Assembly (NCBI GenBank): GCA_944387065.1
Contig: CALXDM010000002.1
Span: 264,163 to 328,162, forward strand
Reading direction: 5' to 3'
Length of the DNA stretch: 64,000 bases
From: an uncultured Oscillospiraceae bacterium
GTDB lineage: Bacteria; Bacillota; Clostridia; Oscillospirales; Oscillospiraceae
Below, one piece after another: positions 44,047-52,661 of this stretch (its first letter is position 1; every line of letters begins with the position of its first letter). The notes beneath the pieces were generated by a model. That model did no database searches. It was given only the letters and a program-made list of their open reading frames with translations, and was not told the origin of the DNA. A program made the position numbers and the translations under genes.

Positions 44047-44349
44047 ATGAAAGTTTACATAGCCGGGAAGATCGCCGGGGATCGGCGGTATCGGGCAAAG
44101 TTCCGGGAGGCCGCCAAGGCCCTGGAGGAGGCGGGCCACGTGGTCCTGAACCCGGCAACGCTGCCGGACGGCCTGGCCGATGCGGACTATATGCGGATCT
44201 GCATGGCCATGGTGGACGCGGCGGATCTGGCCGTATTCCTGCCGGACTACCGGGAGAGCCGGGGCGCCATGGTGGAATGGGCGTACTGCCAGAGGATCGG
44301 GAAGGACTGCGCCCTGTACCTGGATATGATGGGAGGGAAACTGCGGTGA
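44047..44349 (+). CDS. DUF4406 family protein (nucleoside deoxyribosyltransferase-like)
   Basis: 100 residues with the Rossmann-like pattern MKVYIAGKIAGD ... MVDAADLAVFLPDYRESRGAMVEWAYC, as in DUF4406, a short relative of nucleoside 2-deoxyribosyltransferases common in phages. May act on nucleotides or nucleobases. Its stop overlaps the next GTG. Confidence 0.85.
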   Translation: MKVYIAGKIAGDRRYRAKFREAAKALEEAGHVVLNPATLPDGLADADYMRICMAMVDAADLAVFLPDYRESRGAMVEWAYCQRIGKDCALYLDMMGGKLR

Positions 44350-44723
44350 GAGATTTTACAGAGGCATACAAACAGGCCCGCGCAAAAGCACGGGAATACA
44401 CAGGGGCGAAACGGGCAGGATGGGCGGAACCTGGAAAGAGGGCAAGGGACAATCACGCGATCCTGGTCCCGCGCCGGGAGGCTGTGGCCATGGCGGACGA
44501 ACTGGCCACGACCATGTACGCCAAAGAGGTTTACCTGACCTGGGTGCTGAACCTGCAGGGATACATGGTACAACTGGCGACTGGTGAGCATGACGCTGTG
44601 AAGTGCCAGGAGTGCGGACACGTTTTCCGCGCCGGGTGGATGGAAGGGCGGTGCCCGTATTGCGAGGCACAACAGGCGGCGACCAGGTACGTGGAAAACA
44701 TGAGAGAGGCGGCGAGGGAATGA
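44346..44723 (+). CDS. Hypothetical phage protein with zinc ribbon
   Basis: 125 residues from a GTG overlapping the previous stop. Helical N-terminus, then a zinc ribbon (CQECGHVF and CPYCEAQ). Not recognised further. Its stop overlaps the ATG of the cytosine methyltransferase (ATGA). Confidence 0.65.
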   Translation: MRDFTEAYKQARAKAREYTGAKRAGWAEPGKRARDNHAILVPRREAVAMADELATTMYAKEVYLTWVLNLQGYMVQLATGEHDAVKCQECGHVFRAGWMEGRCPYCEAQQAATRYVENMREAARE

Positions 44724-46654
44724 GCGGGGCGCAGATCAACCTCCTGGAGGAGATCATCGTGGACAACTTCGCCGGCGGCGGCGGGGCGTCTACGGGGATC
44801 GAACTGGCGACGGGGCGGCCTGTGACCATAGCCATCAACCACGACCCGGACGCCATACTCATGCACAAGACGAACCACCCGTTTACGGAGCATTACCAGG
44901 CAAGCGTGTGGGACGTGGACCCGTGCGAGGTGGCAAAGGGGCGCCCGGTGGGGCTGGCGTGGTTCTCTCCCGACTGCAAACATTTTTCCAAAGCAAAGGG
45001 CGGAAAGCCGGTGGACAAGAACATAAGGGGCCTGGCCTGGATCGTACTGCGGTGGGCCGGAACCGTGCGGCCCCGAGTGATCATCCTGGAGAACGTGGAG
45101 GAGTTCCAGACATGGGGGCCGGTGCGCCGGGGGCGCCCCGTGAAATCAAAAGCCGGACAGACCTTCCACAAGTGGCTTTCCCAACTGCAGGCCCTGGGGT
45201 ACGCCGTAGAATGGCGGGAACTGGTGGCGGCGGACTACGGAGCGCCCACAACGCGAAAAAGGTTCTTCCTGGTGGCCAGGTGCGACGGTGCGCCCATTGT
45301 GTGGCCGGAGCCGACACACGCGCCAGCGGACAGCCTGGAGGCGCTGGAGGGCAGGAAAAAGCCGTGGCGGAGCGCAGCGGAAATCATAGACTGGTCCCTC
45401 CCCTGCCCCTCCATTTTTGACACGCGGGAGCAGATCCGGGAGAAATACGGCCTTTCCGCCCAGCGGCCACTCCGGCCCAACACCATGCGGCGGGTGATCA
45501 GGGGCGTGGACAAGTTCGCCATAAAGAACCCGGAGCCGTTCCTGGTGGTGGTAAACCACGCGGGCGACTTCCGGGGGCAGGACGCCGCCGCGCCGCTCCA
45601 GACGGTGACGGCAAAGCACGGGTATGGCGTCGCCTCCCCCGTCATGGCGCCGCTGACCATGCACAACAACGAGAACGCGACCGGGACAGGGATCACGGAG
45701 CCGGTGAACACGATCACAAGCAGCGGAGCGGGCGGCCATCAAATGGTGATCACCCCGACGCTGGCGGCCATAGGGCAAACCGGCGGCGGTGAGCGGGGGC
45801 GGAAAATCACGGAGCCGACGCACACCCAAGTTTCCAAGGCGGAGGAGTGCGTGGTGGCGCCGGCGCTGATCCAATACCACACGGAGCAGACGGAGAGGGT
45901 ACGGGGCCAGGGCGTGGCGGACCCGCTTATGACCATTGACGCCTCCAACCGCTACGGACTGGCGGCGGCCAGCCTGGTCAAATACTACGGGAGCGACCAA
46001 CACGGCCAAGGAATTGGGGATCCGCTCCATACGGTGACGGCGAAAGACCGGGAGGCCGTCCTGGCGGCAAATATGGCCAAGTTCTACGGCGGGAATTATT
46101 CGGGAGAAGGATCAAAAATGTCCGACCCGCTCCATACCGTCACGGCCGTGGACCATAACGCCTTGACTGCCACGCACATGGTCAAAATGAAGGGGACAAA
46201 CCTGGGCGGCCCCATGTCGGAGCCGGTGCAGACCATCACGGCCGGCGGCGGACACTTCGGCGTCGTCACCACCGTGGTGGCCAGGGCGGAGCCGGGCGCG
46301 GAACTGGGACACTGGCCGGAGATCCGGGACCTGCTGAACACCTACTGCGGGTATAACCTGGGGCCGGAGGACGTGATCCTGTTTGAAATCGACGGCGCGG
46401 CCTATTTCCTGGCGGACATTGGCCTGCGTATGCTGACGCCCAGGGAATTGTATATGGCCAACGGGTTCCCGGTGGACTACAAGATCGAGCGGGACTATAC
46501 CGGGACGGTGTACCCAAAAACCAAGCAGGTGGCCAGGTGCGGAAATGCGGTCCCGCCGCCGTTCGCCACCGCCCTGGTGCGGGCAAACCTGCCGGAGTGG
46601 TGCAGCCAGGAGATCAGCACCATGGAGGAACTGGAAAAGGCGGTGGCGGTATAG
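44720..46654 (+). CDS. C5-cytosine DNA methyltransferase with repeat-bearing recognition region
   Basis: 644 residues, longer than the usual 300-450. Motif I DNFAGGGGAS; catalytic loop SPDCKHFSKAKG (Cys in PDC instead of the standard PC); ENVEEF (motif VI); TTRKRFF (motif VIII); C-terminal ARCGNAVPPPFA (motif X). Between VIII and IX about 250 residues carry seven degenerate copies of a PLxTVTA-like module spaced 32-38 residues (for example DPLHTVTAKDR, DPLHTVTAVDH, EPVQTITAGGG). Methylates cytosine C5 in DNA; orphan. Start at 44720 by ATGA overlap. Confidence 0.92.
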   Translation: MSGAQINLLEEIIVDNFAGGGGASTGIELATGRPVTIAINHDPDAILMHKTNHPFTEHYQASVWDVDPCEVAKGRPVGLAWFSPDCKHFSKAKGGKPVDKNIRGLAWIVLRWAGTVRPRVIILENVEEFQTWGPVRRGRPVKSKAGQTFHKWLSQLQALGYAVEWRELVAADYGAPTTRKRFFLVARCDGAPIVWPEPTHAPADSLEALEGRKKPWRSAAEIIDWSLPCPSIFDTREQIREKYGLSAQRPLRPNTMRRVIRGVDKFAIKNPEPFLVVVNHAGDFRGQDAAAPLQTVTAKHGYGVASPVMAPLTMHNNENATGTGITEPVNTITSSGAGGHQMVITPTLAAIGQTGGGERGRKITEPTHTQVSKAEECVVAPALIQYHTEQTERVRGQGVADPLMTIDASNRYGLAAASLVKYYGSDQHGQGIGDPLHTVTAKDREAVLAANMAKFYGGNYSGEGSKMSDPLHTVTAVDHNALTATHMVKMKGTNLGGPMSEPVQTITAGGGHFGVVTTVVARAEPGAELGHWPEIRDLLNTYCGYNLGPEDVILFEIDGAAYFLADIGLRMLTPRELYMANGFPVDYKIERDYTGTVYPKTKQVARCGNAVPPPFATALVRANLPEWCSQEISTMEELEKAVAV

Positions 46655-46681
46655 CCGCCGGAAAGAAACGGAGGAAAGCGC

Positions 46682-47059
46682 GTGGGAGTTATCGGGATCG
46701 GAGTGGGAACCGCCACCATGGGGCGGATCTGCCGGGACATGGATGGGAACATCACGGAGCAATCGACGGCCAGGTGGGACGCGGATCCCGACGGCGGATC
46801 GGTGGCAATCTGGCCAATGGACCCGGAGAAGATGGAGCCGAGCGGGCCGGCGGAGGTGTACGGCGACTGGGACGCGGCCGCCTATCTCCGCCGGGTGGTG
46901 GATTTGATCCAGCCTAACAGGCAGATCAACATACCAGACCTGGAGGCTATGATCCGAGCGGCCGCAAAGGATGGTGTGGATATTTGCACATACTGCGCGG
47001 ATTGCAACTGCTGGGACTGTATCGTGAGTAAGTGGAAGGAGGATCCAGACGATGAATGA
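46682..47059 (+). CDS. Hypothetical phage protein
   Basis: 125 residues from GTG 46682 with GGAGGAAAG upstream. Ends in a Cys-rich segment (CTYCADCNCWDC). Not recognised. Overlaps the next gene by eight bases. Confidence 0.6.
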   Translation: MGVIGIGVGTATMGRICRDMDGNITEQSTARWDADPDGGSVAIWPMDPEKMEPSGPAEVYGDWDAAAYLRRVVDLIQPNRQINIPDLEAMIRAAAKDGVDICTYCADCNCWDCIVSKWKEDPDDE

Positions 47060-47309
47060 CCAGGTTATTTTGAGAGTGACAAAGCGAAACGGCGGGCTGG
47101 AAGTGAACACGAGCGGGACGGGAAACGACCAACTGGCGGCCATGAGGGTGGCGGCCGCTGCCACGTTCAGGGTTTTGACGGCGGCGCGGCGTCTGCCGGA
47201 AGAAATGGCCACAAGCGTGATTTCCAGCGCCGTCCTGGGTGGGATCGCGGAGGCCAAGCAAAGCGACTGCGGAATGAGGGAGATCAGCCAGGACGGCCCC
47301 GGGAAGTGA
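47052..47309 (+). CDS. Small hypothetical phage protein
   Basis: 85 residues; a beta-hairpin-like start (MNDQVILRVTKRNGGLEV) followed by alanine-rich helices. AAGGAGG site. Not recognised. Confidence 0.6.
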   Translation: MNDQVILRVTKRNGGLEVNTSGTGNDQLAAMRVAAAATFRVLTAARRLPEEMATSVISSAVLGGIAEAKQSDCGMREISQDGPGK

Positions 47310-47318
47310 GGCAGAGCC

Positions 47319-47489
47319 ATGAGAGATAAAAAGAACCTGCGGCGGGTTTCTCTCCTGGTAACAGCGCAGACCGCCTACAACCTGGAGAAACTGGCGGCCA
47401 TGTGCGGATACAGGGAGAAGGGGCACGTCGTTGATAAACTGGCAAGAGAAAAAATGCTGATGATGAACGGAGGAAAGCGCCATGAATGA
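47319..47489 (+). CDS. Small ribbon-helix-helix-like protein (56 aa)
   Basis: 56 residues. The pattern RRVSLLVTAQTAYNLEKLA ... KGHVVDKLARE fits one beta strand and two helices of an Arc/MetJ-type DNA-binding protein. Overlaps the start of the DUF5131 gene by eight bases. Weak ribosome site (GGCAGAG). Confidence 0.6.
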   Translation: MRDKKNLRRVSLLVTAQTAYNLEKLAAMCGYREKGHVVDKLAREKMLMMNGGKRHE

Positions 47490-48282
47490 AACGAAAATTG
47501 ACTGGGCGGAAATGTCATGGAACCCCGTCACGGGGTGCCGCCATGGGTGCCCGTACTGCTACGCCAGACGGACCGCGCACCGATTTGACGCGGGCCTGGA
47601 GGACAAGGGAACCGTGGGCGGCCTCCACGTCCTGGAGAGCAAGATCAAGGCCACGCCGTACCCCTATGGGTTCGAGCCTACCCTGCACCGCTACCGGCTG
47701 AACCAGCCGGAGCGGAAGAAAGAGGGGCGCACCGTCTTTGTGTGCAGCATGGCGGACCTGTTCGGACGCTGGGTGCCGACGGAATGGATCCGGGACGTTC
47801 TGGACGCCTGCCAGAGGGCGCCGCAGCACCGATACCTGTTTTTGACGAAAAACCCCGCTCGATACCTGGAACTGGATCAGGTGGCGCTCCTCCCCCACGC
47901 GGAAAATTTCTGGTATGGGTCAACGGTGGCCAATGAGGACGCGGCGGCCATGTACCCCATGCCGTGGGTGAATATCAACACGTTTTGGAGCATGGAACCG
48001 CTGCTGGGGCCGGTGGATATGAGCGCGGCGGAGGGCCTGCCCCAGTGGGTGATCCTGGGGGCGGAAACCGGGAGCCGGCCGGACAAGGTGACGCCGCGCA
48101 GGGAGTGGGTGGACCAGATCGCGGAATTTTGCGCGGAGAACGAGATCCCGGTTTTCTACAAGGACAACCTGCGGGCGCACTTCCCGGACCTCCCGCCCTC
48201 CGCACTACCGTGGGATGACCAGGAGGGCGCGACAAGCAAGTGGGCCGACCATTTCATGGGCCGTTTTGAAAGGCAGGTTTAA
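47482..48282 (+). CDS. DUF5131 (phage Gp37/Gp68) family protein
   Basis: 266 residues, full match in pattern to phage Gp37/Gp68: TKIDWAEMSWNPVTGCRHGCPYCYARR at the N-terminus, FVCSMADLFG, FLTKNPARY, WVILGAETG and PVFYKDNL near the end. The CxxxCxxC cluster (CRHGCPYC) resembles a radical-SAM iron-sulphur site, but the biochemical role is unknown. GGAGG before the ATG. Confidence 0.88.
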   Translation: MNETKIDWAEMSWNPVTGCRHGCPYCYARRTAHRFDAGLEDKGTVGGLHVLESKIKATPYPYGFEPTLHRYRLNQPERKKEGRTVFVCSMADLFGRWVPTEWIRDVLDACQRAPQHRYLFLTKNPARYLELDQVALLPHAENFWYGSTVANEDAAAMYPMPWVNINTFWSMEPLLGPVDMSAAEGLPQWVILGAETGSRPDKVTPRREWVDQIAEFCAENEIPVFYKDNLRAHFPDLPPSALPWDDQEGATSKWADHFMGRFERQV

Positions 48283-48285
48283 GAC

Positions 48286-48474
48286 ATGGAAAAAGATAAA
48301 GTCGAGGAATTGAGGCAGAGCGTGGGGGCCATGGCTGAAATGTCGCTGATATTTTTTCGGGCAGTTTTAGGATCGGGCGCAAGCATGGAGGAGGCTTTGA
48401 GGCTGACGCAGGCGTTTGTATCGGCGCAGATTTATGGCAGGCCGAAAAATGGGGCGGAGAGCCAGGAGGAATAA
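48286..48474 (+). CDS. Small hypothetical phage protein
   Basis: 62 residues, mostly helical and amphipathic. Follows DUF5131 by three bases and ends directly at the next ATG, so coupled to both. Not recognised. Confidence 0.55.
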   Translation: MEKDKVEELRQSVGAMAEMSLIFFRAVLGSGASMEEALRLTQAFVSAQIYGRPKNGAESQEE

Positions 48475-48951
48475 ATGGCCGTGAACATTTCCGACCTGCC
48501 GCCGAAATACCAGGCCCAGGCCGTGAAAAAATACATGGAACAGCAGGCGCGGCGGGGGCTTGTGCCCTCCGCCGCCGCTGTGCAGGAAACCGGGAAGGTG
48601 AACAAGTACAGGAACACCCCGACCACAAGGGTGACACCCTCCGGGGCCATCCTCCGGTTTGACAGCATGAAAGAGGCCAGGAGGTTTGACTGGCTGATCG
48701 AGCGCGAGAGGCGCGGGGAGATCCGGGAACTACGCCTGCAGGTTGACTTTACACTCCAGGAGGCGTACACGGACACGGAGGGCCGCCGGGTGCGGGCCAT
48801 CCGGTACAGGGCAGATTTTACATACTACGAGGGCACCCAGGGGGTGAAGGTGGTGGAGGACGTAAAGAGCCGCGCAACAAGGACCAGGGACTACGCCATG
48901 AAAAAGAAGTTGCTAAAGGACCGTTTTGGACTGGACATAACCGAGGTGTGA
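48475..48951 (+). CDS. DUF1064 family phage endonuclease-like protein
   Basis: 158 residues. Core pattern FDSMKEARRF ... LQVDFTLQEAY ... YRADFTYYE ... VVEDVKS ... YAMKKKLLKDRFG fits DUF1064, a PD-(D/E)xK-like nuclease family of phages proposed to act on branched DNA. The acidic/Lys residues (RADF, EDVKS) would form the metal site. CCAGGAGGA before the ATG. Confidence 0.85.
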   Translation: MAVNISDLPPKYQAQAVKKYMEQQARRGLVPSAAAVQETGKVNKYRNTPTTRVTPSGAILRFDSMKEARRFDWLIERERRGEIRELRLQVDFTLQEAYTDTEGRRVRAIRYRADFTYYEGTQGVKVVEDVKSRATRTRDYAMKKKLLKDRFGLDITEV

Positions 48952-48953
48952 GA

Positions 48954-49466
48954 ATGAGCAAGCAGACAAGGGGGAAAAACCCCGAGCGGGAGGCCGTCAA
49001 AGAGTACCTGCAGCAGTACCATGACGCCAAAGAAAAAAAGAAGATACTGGAGGAGCGCCACCGCACCCTATCCGCAGACCTACGGGACCCGGGCGTGGGA
49101 TCTGCGTTTAAGACCATGCCGACCTCCAAAAGGCAGGCCAGAGAGGGCGGGGCCGTGTCCCTTGTCTACCGGATCGCGGAAGTGGAGGACAGGATCAGCC
49201 AGCAGCGGGACGCCATGGCCAAGGCCGTCCTGCACGTTATGGACATGATAGACCTACTCCCCCAAAATTCCACGGAACGCACCGTGGTGGAAATGCGGCA
49301 CATAGACTGCAAGCCATGGGAAAAGATCGCCCAGGCCGTACACATGAGCCGGTCCCGCGTGTTTGACTACTACAACGCCGCCCTGGAAACCCTGCTGACC
49401 TACAAGAGAACGGAGAAACTGCTGGGGGACTACACGGCCGAAAAGGAAAAAAGAAAGCGCGGATAA
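48954..49466 (+). CDS. ArpU/DUF1492-like phage late transcription regulator
   Basis: 170 residues. C-terminal HTH resembling sigma-70 region 4 (MRHIDCKPWEKIAQAVHMSRSRV then YNAAL) as in ArpU, RinA and DUF1492 proteins that switch on packaging and structural genes. It is the last gene before the terminase module, the usual place. ATG 48954 has GAGGTGTG upstream; a GTG at 48948 overlaps the previous stop and is possible. Confidence 0.82.
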   Translation: MSKQTRGKNPEREAVKEYLQQYHDAKEKKKILEERHRTLSADLRDPGVGSAFKTMPTSKRQAREGGAVSLVYRIAEVEDRISQQRDAMAKAVLHVMDMIDLLPQNSTERTVVEMRHIDCKPWEKIAQAVHMSRSRVFDYYNAALETLLTYKRTEKLLGDYTAEKEKRKRG

Positions 49467-49973
49467 AAGATCGGACGCCATCGGACTATTGGACGTGATA
49501 TAGTGATAGTGTGGAAATCGGGAGGGCACCAGGGAAACACCTGGTGCCCTCCCCTTTCCATGCCATGCCGGGCGGTTCGTAAGCGTGGGGGCTTTCCTCC
49601 TTTCACCCCATCGGCGTCCATAGTACAAGAGCGGACGCGGCCCGGCAACAACCCGCGCCCAGGGGCGACCGCAAAGGCGCCCCTGGGCCTCCCCCTATCA
49701 AAAGGCGAGAGGCGCCCCCCTGTTTGGGTCCTTCCGGGGGCTGGCGACCGTGCGGGGCGCGGAAGGCCCGGCGTTTTTCTCCAGGAAAATCCCTGAAAAA
49801 TGGGCTGTTACGTTACGCATTGACGGAGCGGGACCAGGGCGCCGAGGGCCGCCCACCCCCTAAAGGGGGTGAGGCCCCAAAAAATCCAAAAGAAACGAGG
49901 TCAAAAAAGCGAAATCCACCACCAGGCGGAAAGCGAAACCGGCGGGGCCATCCGGCCGGTGGAGGAAAAGGGG
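49467..49973. other. Non-coding gap before terminase with two hairpins (candidate cos region)
   Basis: About 500 bases with no convincing gene. Hairpin 1: GGGAGGGCACCAGG (49520-49533) with CCTGGTGCCCTCCC (49540-49553), followed by CTTTCC, probably the early-module terminator. Hairpin 2: CCCAGGGGCG (49658-49667) with CGCCCCTGGG (49678-49687). In lambda-like phages with Nu1/GpA terminase the cohesive-end site lies just before the small-subunit gene, so cos could be here; also a late promoter would be expected. Confidence 0.5.
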
Positions 49974-50576
49974 GTGCTGCAGGTGGCGGGAACGACAAAA
50001 AAAGCAACGCAAAAGAAGTCCACGGCGCCGGCGGTGCTGACCGGAACGGTGCCAGAGTGGGCCAATTCCACCGCCATCGCCCAACTGCTGGGGAAAACCA
50101 CACGGAGGATCCAGCAGTTGACCCAGGACGGGATCCTGAAAACCGAGGTCCCGCCCGGCGGCGGGGCCAGGAAGTACCGGACCTGTGACACGATCCAGCG
50201 GTATATCGACCATGTGGAGCGAAAGGCCCAGGAGATCGGAGAGGGCGGCCGCCTGGCAGAATTGAACCTGAAAAAACTGGAGGCGGAAGTGGCCCTGAAA
50301 GAGAGCCAGGGCAGCCTCCACCGCCTGAAAACCGCCATAGAGGAGGGGAAATACCTGCCGGCGGAACAGGCCACCGAGGAACTGGCGGAGTTTATGACCG
50401 CCTTTCAAAAGTTCGCCATGACGATCCCGGCCCGCATGGCCGGGGCCATGTCCGGGTATGCGGACGCCATCACAATCCGCAACGCACAAAAGGCCATCCG
50501 CAAGGAACTGGAAACCATGCTGACGGCCTACGTGGACGCCATGCAGGTGGAGGACACACCGGGGGCCGAGACGTGA
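49974..50576 (+). CDS. Terminase small subunit, Nu1-like
   Basis: About 200 residues from GTG 49974. An N-terminal winged-helix DNA-binding part (PEWANSTAIAQLLGKTTRRIQQLTQDGIL) as in lambda Nu1, then a helical region that would bind the large subunit. Recognises the packaging site. GTG 49974 is preferred because GGAGG lies eight bases upstream; an in-frame GTG at 49869 would add 35 mostly basic residues but overlaps its own G-run site. Confidence 0.85.
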   Translation: MLQVAGTTKKATQKKSTAPAVLTGTVPEWANSTAIAQLLGKTTRRIQQLTQDGILKTEVPPGGGARKYRTCDTIQRYIDHVERKAQEIGEGGRLAELNLKKLEAEVALKESQGSLHRLKTAIEEGKYLPAEQATEELAEFMTAFQKFAMTIPARMAGAMSGYADAITIRNAQKAIRKELETMLTAYVDAMQVEDTPGAET

Positions 50577-52411
50577 GAAAGTACCGAGTAAAGCCCTACA
50601 AGGTGCCCAGGTGGATGGTGCCGGCCATTGAGATACTGCGGCCCAGGGAGCGGGTGAGCGTGTCCGTGTGGGCGGAGCGGAACCGGGTCCTGCCAAGCGG
50701 GAACGCCATACCGGGGCCGTGGCGGAACAGCGTCACCCCGTACCTGGTGGAGATCATGGACGCCTTTTCCGACGACACAACGGAAAAGATTATCTTTGTC
50801 AAGCCCACCCAGGTGGGCGGCACCTCCGCCATGGAGAACGCACTGGGGAGCCTGATCGACCAGGAGCCGGCGCCCACGATGGTGGTATATCCTTCGGACG
50901 CCCTGGCGGAGCGCACGGTGGAGGCGAAACTGGAGCCGATGATCCGCCAGTGTAAGGCACTGGCGGAGAAGTACCGGGAGCATGAGAGCAAGCGCCTGGA
51001 ATTGAAATTCCAGGGAATGACCGTTTACCTGACCGGAGCGAACAGCGCGGCGGACCTCTCCTCCACGAACATACGAAACCTATTCCTGGATGAAGTGGAC
51101 AAATTCCCGGGGGCGACAAAGAAAGAGGCCGACCCCGTATCCCTGGCCATTGAGCGCACAAAGACCTATTTCAACCGAAAAATCTTTCTGGCCTCCACCC
51201 CGACCCTGAAAACCGGGCCGATCTGGAAAGCCAAGGAGGAGGCGGACGCGGAAAAGCACTACTTTGTGCCATGCCCACACTGTGGGGAGTTTATCGAACT
51301 GAAATTCGCACAAATCAAGTGGCCCAGCAAGGACGACGTGCCAGACCAGGCGGAGCGGGCAGAAATGGCCACCTATGTGTGCCAGGCGTGTGGGTGTATC
51401 ATCACCGACCGGGACAAGGCAGCCATGCTCCAGGCGGGGCGGTGGCAGGCCGTCCGGCAGACCACAACGACGCCCAAAAGTGTGGCGTACTGGATGAATA
51501 CCCTGTATTCCCCATTCACCAGGTTTTCCGACATCGCCAGGGAGTTCATGCGGTCCAAGGACGACCCGGAACTGCTCCACAACTTCGTCAACTCCTGGCT
51601 GGCAGAGCCGTGGGAGGACACGAAACTAAAAACCAACGCCGAAATGGTCATGGAGCGGCAGACAGAGGTTCCGGCCTGGTCCCTCCCGGCGTGGACCAAA
51701 CTGCTGACCGGCGGGATCGACGTGCAGGAAAATTGCCTGTACTGGGTGATCCGGGCCTGGGGGGACTTTATGACCTCCCAAAACGTGGCCCATGGCCAGG
51801 CGCTTTCCATGGCAGAGGTGGAGCGAGTTATGAACACCGAGTTTTCCCTGCCGGACGGCGGAAAGGTCATGGTGGACCTGGCCCTGATGGACAGCGGCGA
51901 CCAGACCGACGCGGTGTATGAGTTCTGCACCATGAATATGGACTGGGTGCGGCCCTGTAAGGGCGTCCAATCCCTCCAGGGTCATTACAAGATCTCCACC
52001 GTGGACAAGGCCGGGAGCCGGGCCAACGGTATGCAACTGGTCCTTGTGGACGGCGGCAAGTACAAGGACATGATCGCTGGGCGTATGAGGCGGCCAAACG
52101 GGAATGGGTCCTGGATGGTGCATAAAGACTGCGATCTGGAGTATGCGGAGCAGGTCACGGCGGAGCATAAGATCACCGAGCGGGCCGGCGGAAAAGAGGT
52201 CCAGCGGTGGGCGCTGAAATCCTCCCACGCGGACAACCATTACCTGGACTGCGAGGTGTACGCGGCGGCCGCCGCCGACGTGCTGGAAGTGCGGTCCCTG
52301 TTCCTGAAAAACCCGGACCGGGCGGAGGAGCAGGCACCAAAACCGGCACCGCCAAAGCCGCAGCCGGCGCCGGAAGAAAACTGGATCCAGCAGAATGAAA
52401 ACTGGTTCTGA
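50573..52411 (+). CDS. Terminase large subunit, GpA family
   Basis: 612 residues. GpA features: adenine/N-terminal region RVSVSVWAERNRVLPSGNA, ATPase segment IIFVKPTQVGGTSAMENALG, Walker B LFLDEVDKFP, a zinc-like CPHC...CQAC insert, and nuclease acidic residues in the C-terminal half (GGIDVQENCLYW). Packages DNA into proheads and cuts it at cos. GTG start overlaps the small-subunit stop. Proline-rich C-terminus would contact the portal. Confidence 0.95.
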   Translation: MRKYRVKPYKVPRWMVPAIEILRPRERVSVSVWAERNRVLPSGNAIPGPWRNSVTPYLVEIMDAFSDDTTEKIIFVKPTQVGGTSAMENALGSLIDQEPAPTMVVYPSDALAERTVEAKLEPMIRQCKALAEKYREHESKRLELKFQGMTVYLTGANSAADLSSTNIRNLFLDEVDKFPGATKKEADPVSLAIERTKTYFNRKIFLASTPTLKTGPIWKAKEEADAEKHYFVPCPHCGEFIELKFAQIKWPSKDDVPDQAERAEMATYVCQACGCIITDRDKAAMLQAGRWQAVRQTTTTPKSVAYWMNTLYSPFTRFSDIAREFMRSKDDPELLHNFVNSWLAEPWEDTKLKTNAEMVMERQTEVPAWSLPAWTKLLTGGIDVQENCLYWVIRAWGDFMTSQNVAHGQALSMAEVERVMNTEFSLPDGGKVMVDLALMDSGDQTDAVYEFCTMNMDWVRPCKGVQSLQGHYKISTVDKAGSRANGMQLVLVDGGKYKDMIAGRMRRPNGNGSWMVHKDCDLEYAEQVTAEHKITERAGGKEVQRWALKSSHADNHYLDCEVYAAAAADVLEVRSLFLKNPDRAEEQAPKPAPPKPQPAPEENWIQQNENWF

Positions 52412-52423
52412 TAGGAGGACACC

Positions 52424-52657
52424 ATGGAACTGGACAACACAACAGCGACCCCGGCGGAACTGCTGGAGCAGGTAAACAAGGCGATCACCACCGTGCTGGT
52501 GGGCGGCCAGTCCTACCGGATCGGCAGCCGACAACTGACGCGGGCGGACCTTGCCATGTTGAAAACCCTCCGGGACGACCTGGAGGCGCAACTGGCGGCC
52601 GACGAAAGCGGCCCCCTGCTGGGGCGCACCTACATGGCATTTTTCGAGGGGAGGTAA
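52424..52657 (+). CDS. gpW/DUF6148-like head-joining protein
   Basis: 77 residues; helices flanking the strand VLVGGQSYRIGSRQLTRADL, the pattern of DUF6148 and lambda gpW-like small head completion proteins. Lies between terminase and portal, exactly where gpW sits. ATAGGAGG site. Confidence 0.75.
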   Translation: MELDNTTATPAELLEQVNKAITTVLVGGQSYRIGSRQLTRADLAMLKTLRDDLEAQLAADESGPLLGRTYMAFFEGR

Positions 52658-52661
52658 AGCG

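Noticed and set aside
49503..49796. 97-codon open frame in the gap before the terminase genes
   Set aside because: Spans both perfect hairpins, has no ribosome site and low-complexity Pro/Arg composition.
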